Assembly (NCBI RefSeq): GCF_023065955.2
Contig: NW_026622875.1
Span: 9,836,501-9,900,500 of the forward strand
Reading direction: 5' to 3'
Source: Ursus arctos
Lineage: Eukaryota; Chordata; Mammalia; Carnivora; Ursidae
DNA length: 64,000 bases
Position 1 is the first letter of the stretch. Each line of letters opens with the position of its first letter. The translations under genes and the position numbers were made by a program. Under the pieces are notes generated by a model. That model searched no databases and had not been told where the DNA came from. It was given only the letters and a program-made list of their open reading frames with translations. Positions 32,351-43,316 of the stretch are shown piece by piece.

Positions 32351-33620
32351 AAAAAGACTGGAGTGAGAAAGAGTAATGTAGGGAAAAGTTAGCAGAGGCA
32401 AGCTGGCTTGCAGAACAATGCTGAGTGTGATGGGAATTTAATAAAGCTTCCATGGCATGAAGAACATAATGGTGAGGGGAGAGCCCATGACTATCTCTTC
32501 TGTTGACATATAAGAGCTGCTGTAGCTGAAAATAGCTCTCATACAAAAAGAAAGTCCTTTGGCTACTGAGTCTAATTGCTGGTTATAACAGGCAAGAGGT
32601 CTGTGTTGACCTCTGTGTTTTAGGTAAGGACTCCCAAGGCATTCCTCTCTTTCTCAAGTATAAAAAAGAAAAAGGGAAGCTGATAATTAGGGTGCCCCCA
32701 TGCAGGAGGGCTGAGGAGTCCTTCTTTCAGTTGATGGAAAGCCATGTGAGCATTTTCTTCCCATTCTATGGGATTGAGTCTGTCATATTTTGGTAAGAAA
32801 TAAAAGAGTTTGGGTTATCAGGGAAAAACTAGACATACAATTCCTGAAATATCCTGCAAGACCTAAAATTCCTTGAATTTTTCTCTTGATTTGTGGCTGT
32901 GTTAGTTTAGGATACCCTGGAGTCTAGTCTGTTAGGGTCCTAGAGGAATCATTGGTCTGAGATTCAATGTCCCAAATATTTAACTTGAGTCTGGATAAAT
33001 TGAAGTTTTTCTTTGGAGACTTTGTGGCCTTTAGCTGTTAACAGAGGTAGATACTATTCTGCTCACTTGCTTCTTCAGAAGGGAGCAAAGGAGAAGATCA
33101 CCAACACACTATAAAAGGGTTGATTTTTGTGGGAAGTAACTTCTGCCAAATTTGCTTTTGAGATTTGTGGCAAATAGGACGGGCTCTCTGTGTAGCCTTG
33201 TGCCATGACAGTCCAAGTGAAAGACATTTTCCAAGTGAAGGCAAATAACAATTGGCTTTAGGGATCCATACAGAATACTAAAGAAGACACTGCAGAGATC
33301 AGTTATAGTGAAGGACTCACTCTTGGTGGGAACAGAGTTGAAGAGTGTGAGGGTTAGTGACAACTGGGTGTCAGGGAATGACAGTGTTGTTGATGACTCT
33401 GTGGTCCTGGACAAACCTCCACCCTTGTCCATGGGTTTCTTTATAGGAAGGAGGGGTGAATTACAGGGGTTGGTACAGGAATATATTCCTCTGTAATTGG
33501 TTTAGTTGCTGCAGTAGCTTCCGAGTTTAAAGGATATTGCTTGATATTAGGAAGGGGTTTGCTTGGATCAACCTGAATCTTTATTGAGGAAGGCGAATGG
33601 ATCCACCTGATAATCTGTTG
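32351..33620 (-). pseudogene. ERV reverse transcriptase remnant
   Basis: It runs from about 33620 (KIQVDPSKPLPNIKQYPL) downstream to the L1 insertion. Typical gamma RT segments are visible: SFTITDLCSVFF at about 33290, carrying the first catalytic Asp of the VDLxxAFF motif, and HREPVLFAT at about 33170. The Y-x-D-D active-site motif at about 33096-33107 reads C-V-G-D, so the catalytic pair is lost. Several frame changes occur; the open piece 33109-33432 covers only part. Confidence 0.88.
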
Positions 33621-34150
33621 TGGATTTTACCAAAATTCTTCAGGGACTTTATCTAAGACAGCTAAGCTCTCGATGTCCTTATTAGCCGATTTAAGGGAAA
33701 AGACTGTTGAGGTATTAAAGTGTCTCCAATGCTGCTCGTCCAAACAGGGGCTGAATCAATTTCAAGAATTATTTCTCCCTTTTGGGAAAAGGAGATGGCA
33801 GTGTGATCTTTGTCTAAGAAGTCTCTTCCAAGTAGATTAACAGGAGCTGAATGGACTAGCAAAGGGAAGGGCTCTGCGGAAAGGGCCTAAATGAAAAGGG
33901 AAGGGATGAGACTTACAGGCTGCTAAGGGTTTATTACAAATTCCCACCATTTGAATTTTTTCTGTACTCCAAGGAACAGATTGTTAGAGGTTGGTGGGAT
34001 TGGGCACAGAAAGAGTTGCTCTGGTATCATTTAAAATGGTAAGAATCCCATTTCTGGTCATTGATGAAGTTTCACCTGGATGATTAAGAGGCAAAATTGG
34101 AAACAAACAAACAAACAAACAAACAAACAAACAAACCACCTTGTGTTTTC
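33621..34150 (-). pseudogene. ERV protease remnant
   Basis: The ORF 33662-33862 carries APVNLLGRDFL, the conserved LLGRD segment near the C-terminus of gamma-type aspartic proteases. The active-site region further upstream is degraded, and an (AAAC)n tract at 34101-34137 sits at its start. Confidence 0.8.
34101..34137. repeat. (AAAC)n simple repeat within ERV
   Basis: About nine tandem AAAC units. Probably expanded after integration. Confidence 0.97.
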
Positions 34151-35700
34151 TCAGAGAAGCCTCAGTTCATTAGTGGGGCTGAGGGTTCCATGTTGGTGGA
34201 TTATGTCAGGTGTTTCAGTTTAAGGCAGTCCTGAAACGGCTCTGATGTTTTATAAAAATGTTTTGAATTCCTTGGCCTCTCACGGCTGCTGGGGTTGGAA
34301 ACTGAGGATTTTAGTTGACTTTCTTTCGTAACATCCTCCAGGACTCTGGCTGGTTGACTGGCTAGATGACTACAGCAGGTGTAGACATGGTCTCTCACGC
34401 CATCCTAGTTCTCTTTCCTAGGAAAAGCTGTTCACAGCCAAGGCCATTTACAAACATGGAATTGAAGGCCACCCAGATGGAATCTACATCTAAGGGAAGG
34501 CCTGAGATTTCCTTAAAAACAATTTGACGCATGTTATAGTAGTCATGAACTGCTTCCTCAGGCTGAGTACATGACCGGGTTTTATTCCGATCAGTGGCCT
34601 TAGGGAAGGCATGGGGAATGGCTTCATGTGAATCTTTAGCAACCTGCCCTCAGGTTCCCTGTCCTATGGTAAGATCCACTGGAGATTGTCTGATGGCAGT
34701 TCCATCCAGCCTTTGACATCCAATGTTGGGTGTGGCCCTCTCTGACTAGTAGATGGAGTAAGTGATAGAGATTGGAGAAATCAGTCTGGTGGGTTTGGAT
34801 GACAATATTAAATTCATCAGCAAACTGATGAGGGTCTTTAGAGACCTGTGGAAACTCCTTAGCAATTGCTCTCAATTCAGCCTTTGTCTGGGGAGTGGAT
34901 GAAATGTTCTGGAATATACCCTCTGAGCTAGGTCTAATCTCAAAAGGGTGCACTGGAACAGGATAGTGGGAAGAGGATAAAACAGAAGGGTCATGAGGAG
35001 CCTTAGGATCTTGGGGTAAAAAGGATGTTCGGCCAGAGAGGGGTAAAGAGGAGCAGAGAGGTAGAGGAAGAGCAACCTGAGGCAGCAGGCGGAGACCGAA
35101 GAGGATTTATAAGGCCTTATGGGTATTTTCTAATTGAGAATTCTCCCTTAACTTGGAAATTGTATTCCGAAGGGAGGTAATTTTTCTTGAGTTCATTTTG
35201 AAGCTTCCAAATACCAATTTAAATCAGCAGCCTATTCAATTCGTTTGGTTCTAAATCCAAGATTCTCAAGTCTAATCTGAATAAAGAGAAGTTTTGGGAG
35301 TTCAAAAGAGCCCTGAAGTGACCACTGTAATTGTAAATAGTCTTTGGTATTATTTTCTGCCGGGATAGAAATTTATAAGAGGAAGGACCATGGTTCTTAA
35401 ACATAAAGGAAGCTGGAGTCTCTGAGGGAGGAACCCCTCAAGGAGACTTCAGAAAAGGGAGTCCCGTCATGTAGAAAAGCCCACAAACAAAAGGTAGAAT
35501 ACTCGCCAAGCAGGGAAAACCCTGGATCAGCAATGGGCATGAACTGGCACACAGGGACGACTGTCCTCAGGGCAACCACTCCCTGATCCCAAAGAAGGGC
35601 AATGACCTCAATGAAAAAAGGCAGGTCAGAGGAGGTGGAGGTTTGGGGAAGTGGTGAGCACAAAGGGCTCATGGGGGTCCCACACCCAATTCCAGGGGAT
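34151..35700 (-). pseudogene. ERV gag remnant
   Basis: Gag forms the virion core. A capsid-like piece at 34636-34953 contains KEFPQVSKDPHQFADEFN and LVREGHTQHWM, typical of class I capsids. The region 34201-34398 would hold the nucleocapsid, but no intact zinc knuckle is seen. The N-terminal region (ORFs 34872-35075 and 35397-35672) is not clearly alignable by eye. Frame breaks throughout. Confidence 0.82.
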
Positions 35701-35730
35701 GCCAGTTCATGAACATGGGGTCCTTTCAGG

Positions 35731-35747
35731 TCCCATTTCTGACACCA
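35731..35747 (-). promoter_or_regulatory. ERV primer binding site, tRNA-Leu type
   Basis: The minus strand reads TGGTGTCAGAAATGGGA, four bases inside the 5' LTR. It is complementary to the 3' end of a tRNA-Leu (expected TGGTGTCAGAAGTGGGA) with one mismatch. Confidence 0.85.
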
Positions 35748-35751
35748 GGAA

Positions 35752-36176
35752 TGTCAACCTCAAAACAGGAGACGAGTTAAAGAGGCAAAGTGTTTATTTG
35801 GGATCAAAGAATGACAACTTGGGGTAGACAGATTAAGTAGAAACCCAAATAGTGTTCTGTTTATAAGAGGTAGACTTGGGGTTTTTATGGGAAAGAAAAA
35901 GGAAGACTAGGTAAACTGTTTTTAAGAAGAGTTTGTTGGTGCTGGCAAGCAGGGCTAGATTTGTACTTCATCGGTTGGTCAGGCAAAGTGGTCACTAGAC
36001 ACAAGTTCAATTTTATCAGTCTTCTCAGTCAGAATATTCTTATTCTTGCTGACTTCTTGGAAAGTTGGTAGTTTGGCCCAGTTCAAAGATTCAGAAAACG
36101 GGATATGCAAGGCAGGTCCTCTGAAATGGCGGCTCCGGCCCCATTTTAAAATATTCTACTTATGTCATTTTCCACA
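35752..36176 (-). repeat. ERV 5' LTR
   Basis: 425 bp, minus-strand reading TGTGGAAAATG to GGTTGACA. A TATA-like signal (reversed TTTATA at 35860-35865) and the reversed poly(A) signal within AAGTGTTTATTTGGGA at about 35782-35800 are in the expected order for an LTR. Colinear with the 3' LTR. Confidence 0.93.
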
Positions 36177-36429
36177 AGCCATTGGCTTGCTCTGACCTGG
36201 CACTTCCGTTCCTATCTCTGAATTAGTTTGGGGCACACATGTACACTTTGCTAAAGGTTCAGAACAGGGAACCACAACCTCAAAGCAAGATGGCTTCCTG
36301 CACGGTGGTTGATGAGCTGCCCAGTGGGATGCTTTGCAGTGGATGTGACCCAGTATCTTTCAGGATCTGAAAGGAGGATTTTCCTCTAAAAATCCCTGAA
36401 CGCTATAGCCAATCTGAGCGCTCAGCTTT
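36177..36429. other. Host flank of the ERV, nothing recognised
   Basis: Short unique sequence between ERV and L2. Confidence 0.4.
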
Positions 36430-37320
36430 CTGCGACCATGCTCCTTGCTCACACTGGCCTCCCTTCTGTCCTCAAATGTGCCAACGTTCCTCCATACACA
36501 GGGCTTCCTAACATGCTGTTCCCTCTGCTTCCAATGCTTTTCGGCTTCTTCATTTGGCTGGACCCAGTCCATCCTTCATGGGCTTAAACATCCTTTCTCT
36601 AGATGCCCTCTGCCTCCGTCTGGGTATCTTCCTTTGTTTTTCATTCTTCTGGTGCCCTGTATTTTTCCTTTGAAAACATTGTGTAGGGGAGGAAGAATTT
36701 TCCTCAGCCCTCTCAGAGTTCCTGGCTGGGCCTGAAAATTAAATGGACAAAGACAGATTAACAGGAGAAAAGCATGTGCAGTATTTAAGTTTTATGTGAC
36801 ATAGGAACCTTCATAAGGAAAGGAAATGAAAAGGTAAACCCTGAGTGTTTTTTGCTAGGTTTGATGATCTAGTGGAAGGTCATGGAAAGATGTGATAGAA
36901 TAGGACAAAGGAGAGCTAAGTGTAATACACCGGGGGAAACTTACCAGAAACTATTCAGATTTCTCTCTGTCTTTGGAGATAGATAAAGATGCTCCTTTCC
37001 TCTCACATGAGGGTTTTATAGCTGGCTTCAGGGAAAAGTCAGAAAGTCTTTTCTGAATATGCCATTTCTCAAATTCCTTCAATTTAAAATATTCAACATG
37101 CCAGGATAGCATATTTTGAAATAGCACGTCCTGAGCCCTGTCACTTATCACAATTCAAACTGCACACTTATTTGTGTGATTGTTTGTTTAATGTCTGCCT
37201 TGCCCCCGGACTATAAGCTTCCTGAGGGCAAGGACCCTGTCTGCCAGTGCCTGGCATAGCCCAGTGCCTGACACAATAGACACGTAATATAATTGTGTTG
37301 AATGAGTAAAAAGTGCAATA
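36430..37320 (+). repeat. L2 relic split by an LTR-like block
   Basis: The left part (about 36430-36690) has L2 3' phrases such as CACTGGCCTCCCTTCTGTCC and TTCCCTCTGCTTCCAATGCT. The right part (about 37140-37320) ends with GAGGGCAAGGACCCTGTCTG, CAGTGCCTGACACAATAG and TTGAATGAGTAAA, the L2 tail. The block between them is not L2. Confidence 0.7.
36681..37139. mobile_element. Probable LTR (ERVL-type) inserted in L2
   Basis: It begins TGTAGGGGAGGAAGAATTTT and includes GACAGATTAACAGGAGAAAA and GCATGTGCAGTATTTAAGTT. The pattern resembles LTR33/LTR16-type solo LTRs, but exact naming and ends are uncertain. It interrupts an otherwise continuous L2. Confidence 0.5.
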
Positions 37321-38659
37321 AAAATTCTGTGACTGCTCTCTTCTACTAAATCTAATTCCGTGTGGATTAATCTAACTGCTGGAGTTTCTCTTCTCTTTTC
37401 CAACACACTCTGCTCAGGCTCCCCCACACTGGCATGTTTTCTACCTGAAAAATCACCTGCCTCTTCCTCTCGGAGACCTAATAGCTTACGTGTCCTGGTT
37501 CTGCCAGTCTCTTCCTGGCATTTGCCTCTGTCCCTCACCAAACCTTCATTCCCTATTCTGTCATTTGTCTTTACTCTCTACAAGGGAAGGAGAGTTTGGA
37601 GCACCGAGGGTCCTTTCCTTTTGCCATTTAAAAACCAGAGCTCCGTCTCACATTACAAAGAATAAAGGAACAACTGCATAGCTTAGGGTGCAGTCAGCGT
37701 GGGCTCTGAGCAGGACAACTATTTCTAGGCACAACCTTCACATATGTGCTGTGACAACCTAGAAAGGACAGTCTCATGGCTGGGAGCAGATTTGTGGGGA
37801 CTGGCTGTCAGGGAATAGGTGTACGCTGTCTGCTGGTTTGGGGAGCCGCTACTGTGAGGACTGCTGCTGCAGAACTCTCCAGGGGCCCCATTTACAGAGC
37901 CTACAATGTGAGGGGCTCCTCCTGGGGTTTGCAATGGGTAGGGGTTGCGGTTGTGTATTCTTATTGATACATTATTCCAGCCCTTGTTTATGGATAAAAA
38001 GTAAATTCAAATGTTGTTCCGTGGCTTTTAGGATGAAGTTGCCTGAGTCTGGGACTTTAAATCAAATAGGCAGTGACTTTATTAAGTGATAAACATAAAA
38101 TATCCCATAGGAAAGTCGTAATTTTCCAAGTCAATAAATCTGAAAACCAACAACCAGACTGAAATGATTATGTTAAAAAGAAAGGAAGAAACAAACAAAC
38201 CAACCCTCTAAGTTTCCATGTAGTCAATTTGTAAGTCTGTAAGGATTTTAAGTGTCACTCTTGATTTTAGCATCTGATGAGTTTCTTTCTTCCCCCAGAC
38301 AATGTACAGCAGTTCAAGTTCATCTGGGGTTTGGGGCCTGTAGAGAGTCTGTATGAAATGACCCTGGGGCTGAGCAGGTGAGAATGGAGGTGAGGGGAAG
38401 ATAAAGACAATGGGAATTTTTCCACTTGTGCACAGAAGAGAAAATCTAAACAACTGTTTCAAAATCCTTATGTATTAAACGCAAGGATGATTAGTTAGCG
38501 CTGGTGATGGAAAGGGCTCAAGGCTATGAATGAGATGACTTGAGATTCAGCCAAATCTTTCCACTAAAGGGATAGGTCATGGACAGGGAATATCAGTTAG
38601 GAAGCTCTTAGAGAGATTCTAGAAAAAGATTATAAGCATTGAACCAAGGAATTGCTATA
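37321..38659. other. Unannotated intergenic sequence
   Basis: No gene or named repeat. Overlapping ORFs at 37360-37665 (plus) and 37188-37541 (minus) show no motif. Confidence 0.4.
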
Positions 38660-38893
38660 CAGCAAGGTCTTTTTTTTTTTTTAAGATTTATTTATTTGAA
38701 AGAGAGAGAATGTGCAAGTATGGTGGGGGAGGAACAGTGGGAGAGGGAGAGAGAAACTCAAGCAGACCCCCCGCTGAGTGCAGCGCCTGTCAGAGGGCTT
38801 GATCCCACAACCCTGAGATCACAACCTGAGCCAAAATCAAGATTTGGATGCTTAACCTACTGCACCACCCAGGCACCCAGCAGCAAAGGCTCT
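38660..38893 (-). mobile_element. CAN SINE, minus strand
   Basis: Reversed SINE from a T14 tail and AAGATTTATTTATTTGAAAG to CACCACCCAGGCACC. Target duplication CAGCAAGGTCT (38660-38670) versus CAGCAAAGGCTCT (38881-38893). Diverged, older copy. Confidence 0.93.
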
Positions 38894-39400
38894 CTGGTGG
38901 CTTTGAGGACACATGACAGACACTTTGGGTTGACTACGTAATGGCCATTCCAATGTACTTCCATTAACTGCCTCCCATTGGGGCAGCTGGGAAATGTCAA
39001 ATGCTGACTTTTCCAGCCTTCCTTGCAGCTACAGTTGTCCCTATAACCTGGTTCTGTCCAGCGAGACTAGAGAAAGTCAACTGGGGGTATTATAAGAAGA
39101 ACTTTACTCTCTGATCAAAGGAGAGACCATCGTGATGGTTCTTTTTCATGTCCTTCCTCATGTTTTGCAGCTGTCCACTCCTCCTGGTTTTGGACATGTT
39201 TGTGTAGGCCTGTTGCCTGCATCTGTGATGACCATCTCATGATCAAATGAGGAAACTCATGAAAAGTGCAGAGACGCTGACTCACCTCCTGACCCTGTGT
39301 TGCTTCTGAGCCAGTTTTGGAATATCCATTTCCAGATTTAATTTTTTTATAGTTTAAGATACTCTTAGTTTTATTGTTGTGGTTGTTATTTATAGCCAAA
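38894..39400. other. Unannotated sequence
   Basis: No confident call. Parts near 39030-39300 look like an old repeat but cannot be assigned. Confidence 0.35.
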
Positions 39401-39565
39401 AATCATTCTTAATTGGTACAGAACATAATACAGTTTTCACTAATCTAGGGAAGCAATGTGAACTGATGAGGAAAAGCCTGGGTTTTATTTGGAATCAGAC
39501 AGACCTTGCTCCATCATTTATTAGCTATGTGAACTTGAGCAAGGTAATATATACCACGTGTTAAA
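39401..39565 (+). repeat. MIR relic
   Basis: GGAATCAGACAGACCTTGCT followed by ATTAGCTATGTGAACTTGAG and CAAGGTAA is the MIR core order. Confidence 0.75.
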
Positions 39566-39644
39566 TGAGAGAATTGGAAAAATGGATGCTAAGATCCATG
39601 AGAAAAAAAAATAGTGCCGTAATATGATAATGGTAAAAGAAACT

Positions 39645-39662
39645 GGGGGGCGGGGGGAGGGG
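39645..39662 (+). other. G-quadruplex-type motif
   Basis: GGGGGGCGGGGGGAGGGG supplies at least four G-triplets with short loops. Sequence potential only. Confidence 0.6.
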
Positions 39663-39772
39663 CAGGTACAGAATGATAGCAGGGACAACCAAAGGAGATA
39701 GATAGTCTCAGCGTTCCATAGATTGGGTTCAGTTGCCCCAGATATGACCTAGCATTGTGCACTTTTAAAGGG

Positions 39773-39991
39773 CAAACAAGGATTCTTTTTTTTTTTTAAT
39801 GTTTTTTTATTACATTATGTTAGTCACCATACAGTACATCCCTGGTTTCTGATGCAAGGTTCGATGATTCATTAGTTGCGTGTAACACCCAGTGCACCAT
39901 GCAGTACGTGCCCTCCTTACTACCCATCACCGGCCTATCCCATTCCCCCACCCCCCTCCCCTCTGAAGCCCTCAGTTCAAACAAGGATTCT
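39773..39991 (-). mobile_element. Very short 5'-truncated L1 with perfect 14-bp target duplication
   Basis: Only about 190 bp of the L1 3' UTR plus tail: T-run at 39785-39798, ATTATGTTAGTCACCATACA, then GTAACACCCAGTGCACCATG to the junction near 39977. It matches the 3' UTR of the full-length copy at 16659-16830. The duplication CAAACAAGGATTCT is exact at 39773-39786 and 39978-39991. Confidence 0.97.
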
Positions 39992-41884
39992 ATCTATGAT
40001 AGCTCTGTTCTTACTAAGAGCTTACCTCAGAACCTGACACCATCTGCAGCATATCAGGGGAGGGGTTTCTTGCTGCCTTAATATATAATTAGCAACTGCA
40101 TCTTACTGCTGCTGTCAGCTCTGAAGACCTGGTCTCTGTGGAGCCTCTGCAGCATCTAAAGTTTGGGCTGGATGGGTGCCATGTTGCCATGGCAACAGCT
40201 ACACTCCTAGCATCAGGAATGTGCTTGTTTTTCTAAGAGCCAGGCATTGGCCTTCCACTTGGGGGGTGGGGGGGTGGGAATGCTTTCTCCTTCCAGAATT
40301 CTGTCACGGAAGTCTCTGGCTTCCCTTTTAGCCAGTGGTTATCCCACAACAAGACTTCCTTCACTTGGCTGGCCCAGAAATGCTGTGGTTTTAGGTTACA
40401 TGTAGGGTAGAACTTTCTCGGTTGGAACTTGTCGAAGTAGACACTCATTTGGGGAGAATGCCCTGGATCTAGCAAAGTGCTACTTCTGAAGGGAAAGAAA
40501 AGAATTTGATGGTATATGTCCCATTCTTTAAAAAGCAGATTTCTTGAGAGGCTACTGGCCAAATTCTCATCTGTCTTTTCTAGGAGACCAAATCAGCTCT
40601 GCCAAGAAATAAGAATTCTAAGTAAAATGCTGGATTCAGGGGGATGCTTACTGCTTGAGTGTGCTTCGAAACTTGAAAGTATGTATTCAACTTTTTTCCC
40701 AGAGAGGTTTAACCACAGCCTGACCACAGTAGTGGCTCACTGTGTCCAGACCTGACTCCATCAGTCCATCTATCATCCTTCCCTCTGCAGGCCAGGCTGC
40801 CAGGGCTGACAGAAGCAAGAAAATGGATGAAAGCCAAGGCCAGAACCCACATTCACATAAATTCTTGAACAACAAGAGTGTCTTGAGTTTTCTCTCTTAT
40901 CAAAGAGGGGGATCTGGAAGGTGTGCATTTTTTCTTTCAGTGAAGGATTTAATTATAATAGTATCTTCAATTTAAAGAAATGACAGCCATGTTCTCTTTA
41001 ATTGTTTATATCTAAACAATGTTCTCAGGTGAGAGAGGAGTAGAGATACTGGTTTGAGTCTAAATTGAGTTTATTTCTGGGATTTGGAACTTTCTGGGCC
41101 AGTCTAGGATGCAGGATGAGGGATGGGGGGCAGGAGCACCAGGAATCTATTTGCATGTGGAAATAAGAAACCTACTGGAGGAGAACTCCTGAGGGATAAA
41201 GAATCAGGACAAACTTTGTCCAAATTTATGGTCTCAGTCATTAAAGTGGAAGGGTGGCTTTGAGAATAGAATGGTGCCTGAATCTCATTTATTCTCTGGA
41301 CACCGAACCTTTGGTACAGAGCTGTAAGTGAAAAACAAAGTAAAACAGAAAGAACTGTTTTCACACAAAAATCTCTGACAGGAACAAGATACTCAGTCTG
41401 CTTTGTCACAGTGTGGATTCAGCCATCCTCAAAGAAGGGCATGGAGGGTTCAACGGTCCCAGCAGGCTCAGCAGCAGCAATAGGTGATAGAAAGAAAAGC
41501 AGTCCAACAGGGGCCACTGTCTGGAAATGGAGACTGGAAGTAATCTCTAGCAGAACCTCAGTATCTGGTGTAGACGGAGCGACTGATAAATGAATGTGAA
41601 AATTCTCACAAGGACTCCCACGAATGCAGGAGGTGATTTCAAGGGTGCAGGAGATCCAGCCATAGTGGGTCAGCACCAGAAAACCACAGCGCCTTTAGTT
41701 AGTGATCCTGGGCTGACATGCCCTGAGGCAAAGCACTCGTGCAAGTATCCGATTCTAATATACCATGATGAGTGCATGATGGAAGTAATACCAAGACACT
41801 GGGACACACCAGAGACACACTCAAATCAGATTGTGCAGGTTAAGGGAAGCTTCTGAAAACATGTGATTCCAACTTGGAAGGGCA
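39992..41884. other. Unannotated sequence; one motif-free ORF
   Basis: No repeat or exon recognised in about 1.9 kb. A minus-strand ORF of 109 codons at 40233-40562 contains FYPTCNLKPQHFWASQVKEV, and I could not match it to a family. A G-rich run GGGGGGTGGGGGGGTGGG at 40261-40278 is a second quadruplex-type motif. Confidence 0.35.
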
Positions 41885-42175
41885 AATAAGAACTAGTTAA
41901 ATAAAAAGGGTCAGGAAAGGCATTCTGGGCAGAAGGAAGAATGTGTGTCAGGGCGGAGAGGCATGATGTGAGCTGGGATTGTAAGTGGCTTGGGAAGGGC
42001 GGGACATGGGCTGCCTGCAGGAGGACAGTGCGGTGGGAGGTATAAGGCGCGTTGACCATGGAGGCAGATGACATATTGGGAAGGGCCCTCGTGGTATGTC
42101 AAAGAGTTTGGGCTTAATCTTGAAAGCGGAGATGAGACTTGTTAGTTGGGGGAGCAACATGATTAAATTTCCTTT
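41885..42175 (+). repeat. Ancient interspersed repeat, same type as 14770-15260
   Basis: Contains GTCAGGAAAGGCATTCTGGG, CAGAAGGAAGAATGTGTGTC and GAGTTTGGGCTTAATCTTGA and AGCAACATGATTAAATTT. Phrases typical of a dispersed old mammalian repeat; not named. Confidence 0.5.
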
Positions 42176-42389
42176 TCAGAGAACTACTATCAGACATACA
42201 TGGCAAACAAGGTAGAGAGTCAGACTTGTCAAGAGGTTCTTATAGCAGGTGTAGCAAAAGTTGTGAAAGGCTGAATGAAGAAGCTGTTGTATTGCAGGTG
42301 TCTCTCCAGAGAAGGTCAGACTGTAAGGATGTAATGCAGTTTCCACAAGTGTCAGCGGTGTTGTGATATTCTGAGAATAAAGAAGTTTT

Positions 42390-42560
42390 CCTTGGAAGCA
42401 GACAGCCGTGGATTCAAATCCCATAGCGTCCGTTGACTGACCGCAGATGCATATGGCAGCTATCGGAGTCTACATTTTGTTCATTTATAAAATGAGGATA
42501 ATGCCACCAACCTCAAGATGGTGTGTTGGTTGAATGAAACATGAGGTATGTAAATAGTCA
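42390..42560 (+). repeat. MIR relic
   Basis: GGAAGCAGACAGCCGTGGAT, TTCAAATCCCATAGCGTCCG and TCATTTATAAAATGAGGATA follow the MIR consensus in order. Confidence 0.85.
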
Positions 42561-43180
42561 CTCATAAGTAGATTAAGACATATGACATATGACTTCCTGC
42601 TCTTCTCATGGGGTACGTACAAAAACTTGCCATGTTGTGGTTACCTAAATCCAAGCACTAATTATTGTTTTTATACCAAATCCCTACCCCATTTAAACAT
42701 TACTGTGGAGACATGACTCTCCCAAGAAGCTCGGGAAAGAGGTTGAAGCAATAAGTAGTTGTCATAACCCCTTGTGATTAATGCCTACATGAATACAAAT
42801 TTGATAAAACAAAGAGAAGTCCCTCTAAAATGTGCTTTTTAGTGATGCTTTTCCAGGCCTTATCATCGCCATAATTTTAAAGAAGATAAAAATATGAAAA
42901 AAAATTTCCTTTGAAACAAAAGGATGTATCTTAAAATTCTTGGGAAGAGAGTATATTAACTGACTTTTTGGTTATATTTAACTAGGTACAACAATTTAAC
43001 ACAGGTTATTATCAGCAGTCTTTTTTTGTATTCATGAAAATGGGGAATAGAGGTCCTGCTGATAATGGAATGAGGGTCGCTTTCAGTTCTGAGCAGTCCA
43101 AAGCTGAATTCTCATAAAAAACGATGTCCACGGTATTCCTGATGGAGGAATAGAAAAGAATAAAAACTGTACCTTGAGCA
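42561..43180. other. AT-rich intergenic sequence
   Basis: Nothing recognised. Confidence 0.4.
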
Positions 43181-43316
43181 GCGAAGCAAGCATCAGCATC
43201 CCCTGGAGGGCTTGTTAAAACGCAGACTGCTGGGGCCCAGCCCTGAAGTTTCTAATTCAGTAGGTCTGGGGTGGGGCCCAGGGGTTTGCATTTCCAACAA
43301 GCCCTGAGGTAAGCCT

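Larger units (their letters stand above)
28149..36176 (-). mobile_element. Class I (gammaretrovirus-like) endogenous provirus, complete layout, decayed
   Basis: Read on the minus strand: 5' LTR (35752-36176), primer site, gag, pro, pol (RT, RNase H, integrase), env, polypurine tract, 3' LTR (28149-28564). All expected parts are present in order over 8.0 kb, including a nested L1 (about 410 bp) and a SINE (about 185 bp). LTRs start TG and end CA. Frames are interrupted many times, and the longest continuous piece is in integrase (210 codons). The 4-bp flanks (AGAA left, AGCC right) do not match, so the target duplication has decayed or the ends are rearranged. Class is assigned from the pol and env motifs. 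No intact gene is present. Confidence 0.93.

Noticed and set aside
34101..34137. CRISPR-like array
   Set aside because: Simple AAAC tandem repeat without spacers; the genome is mammalian.
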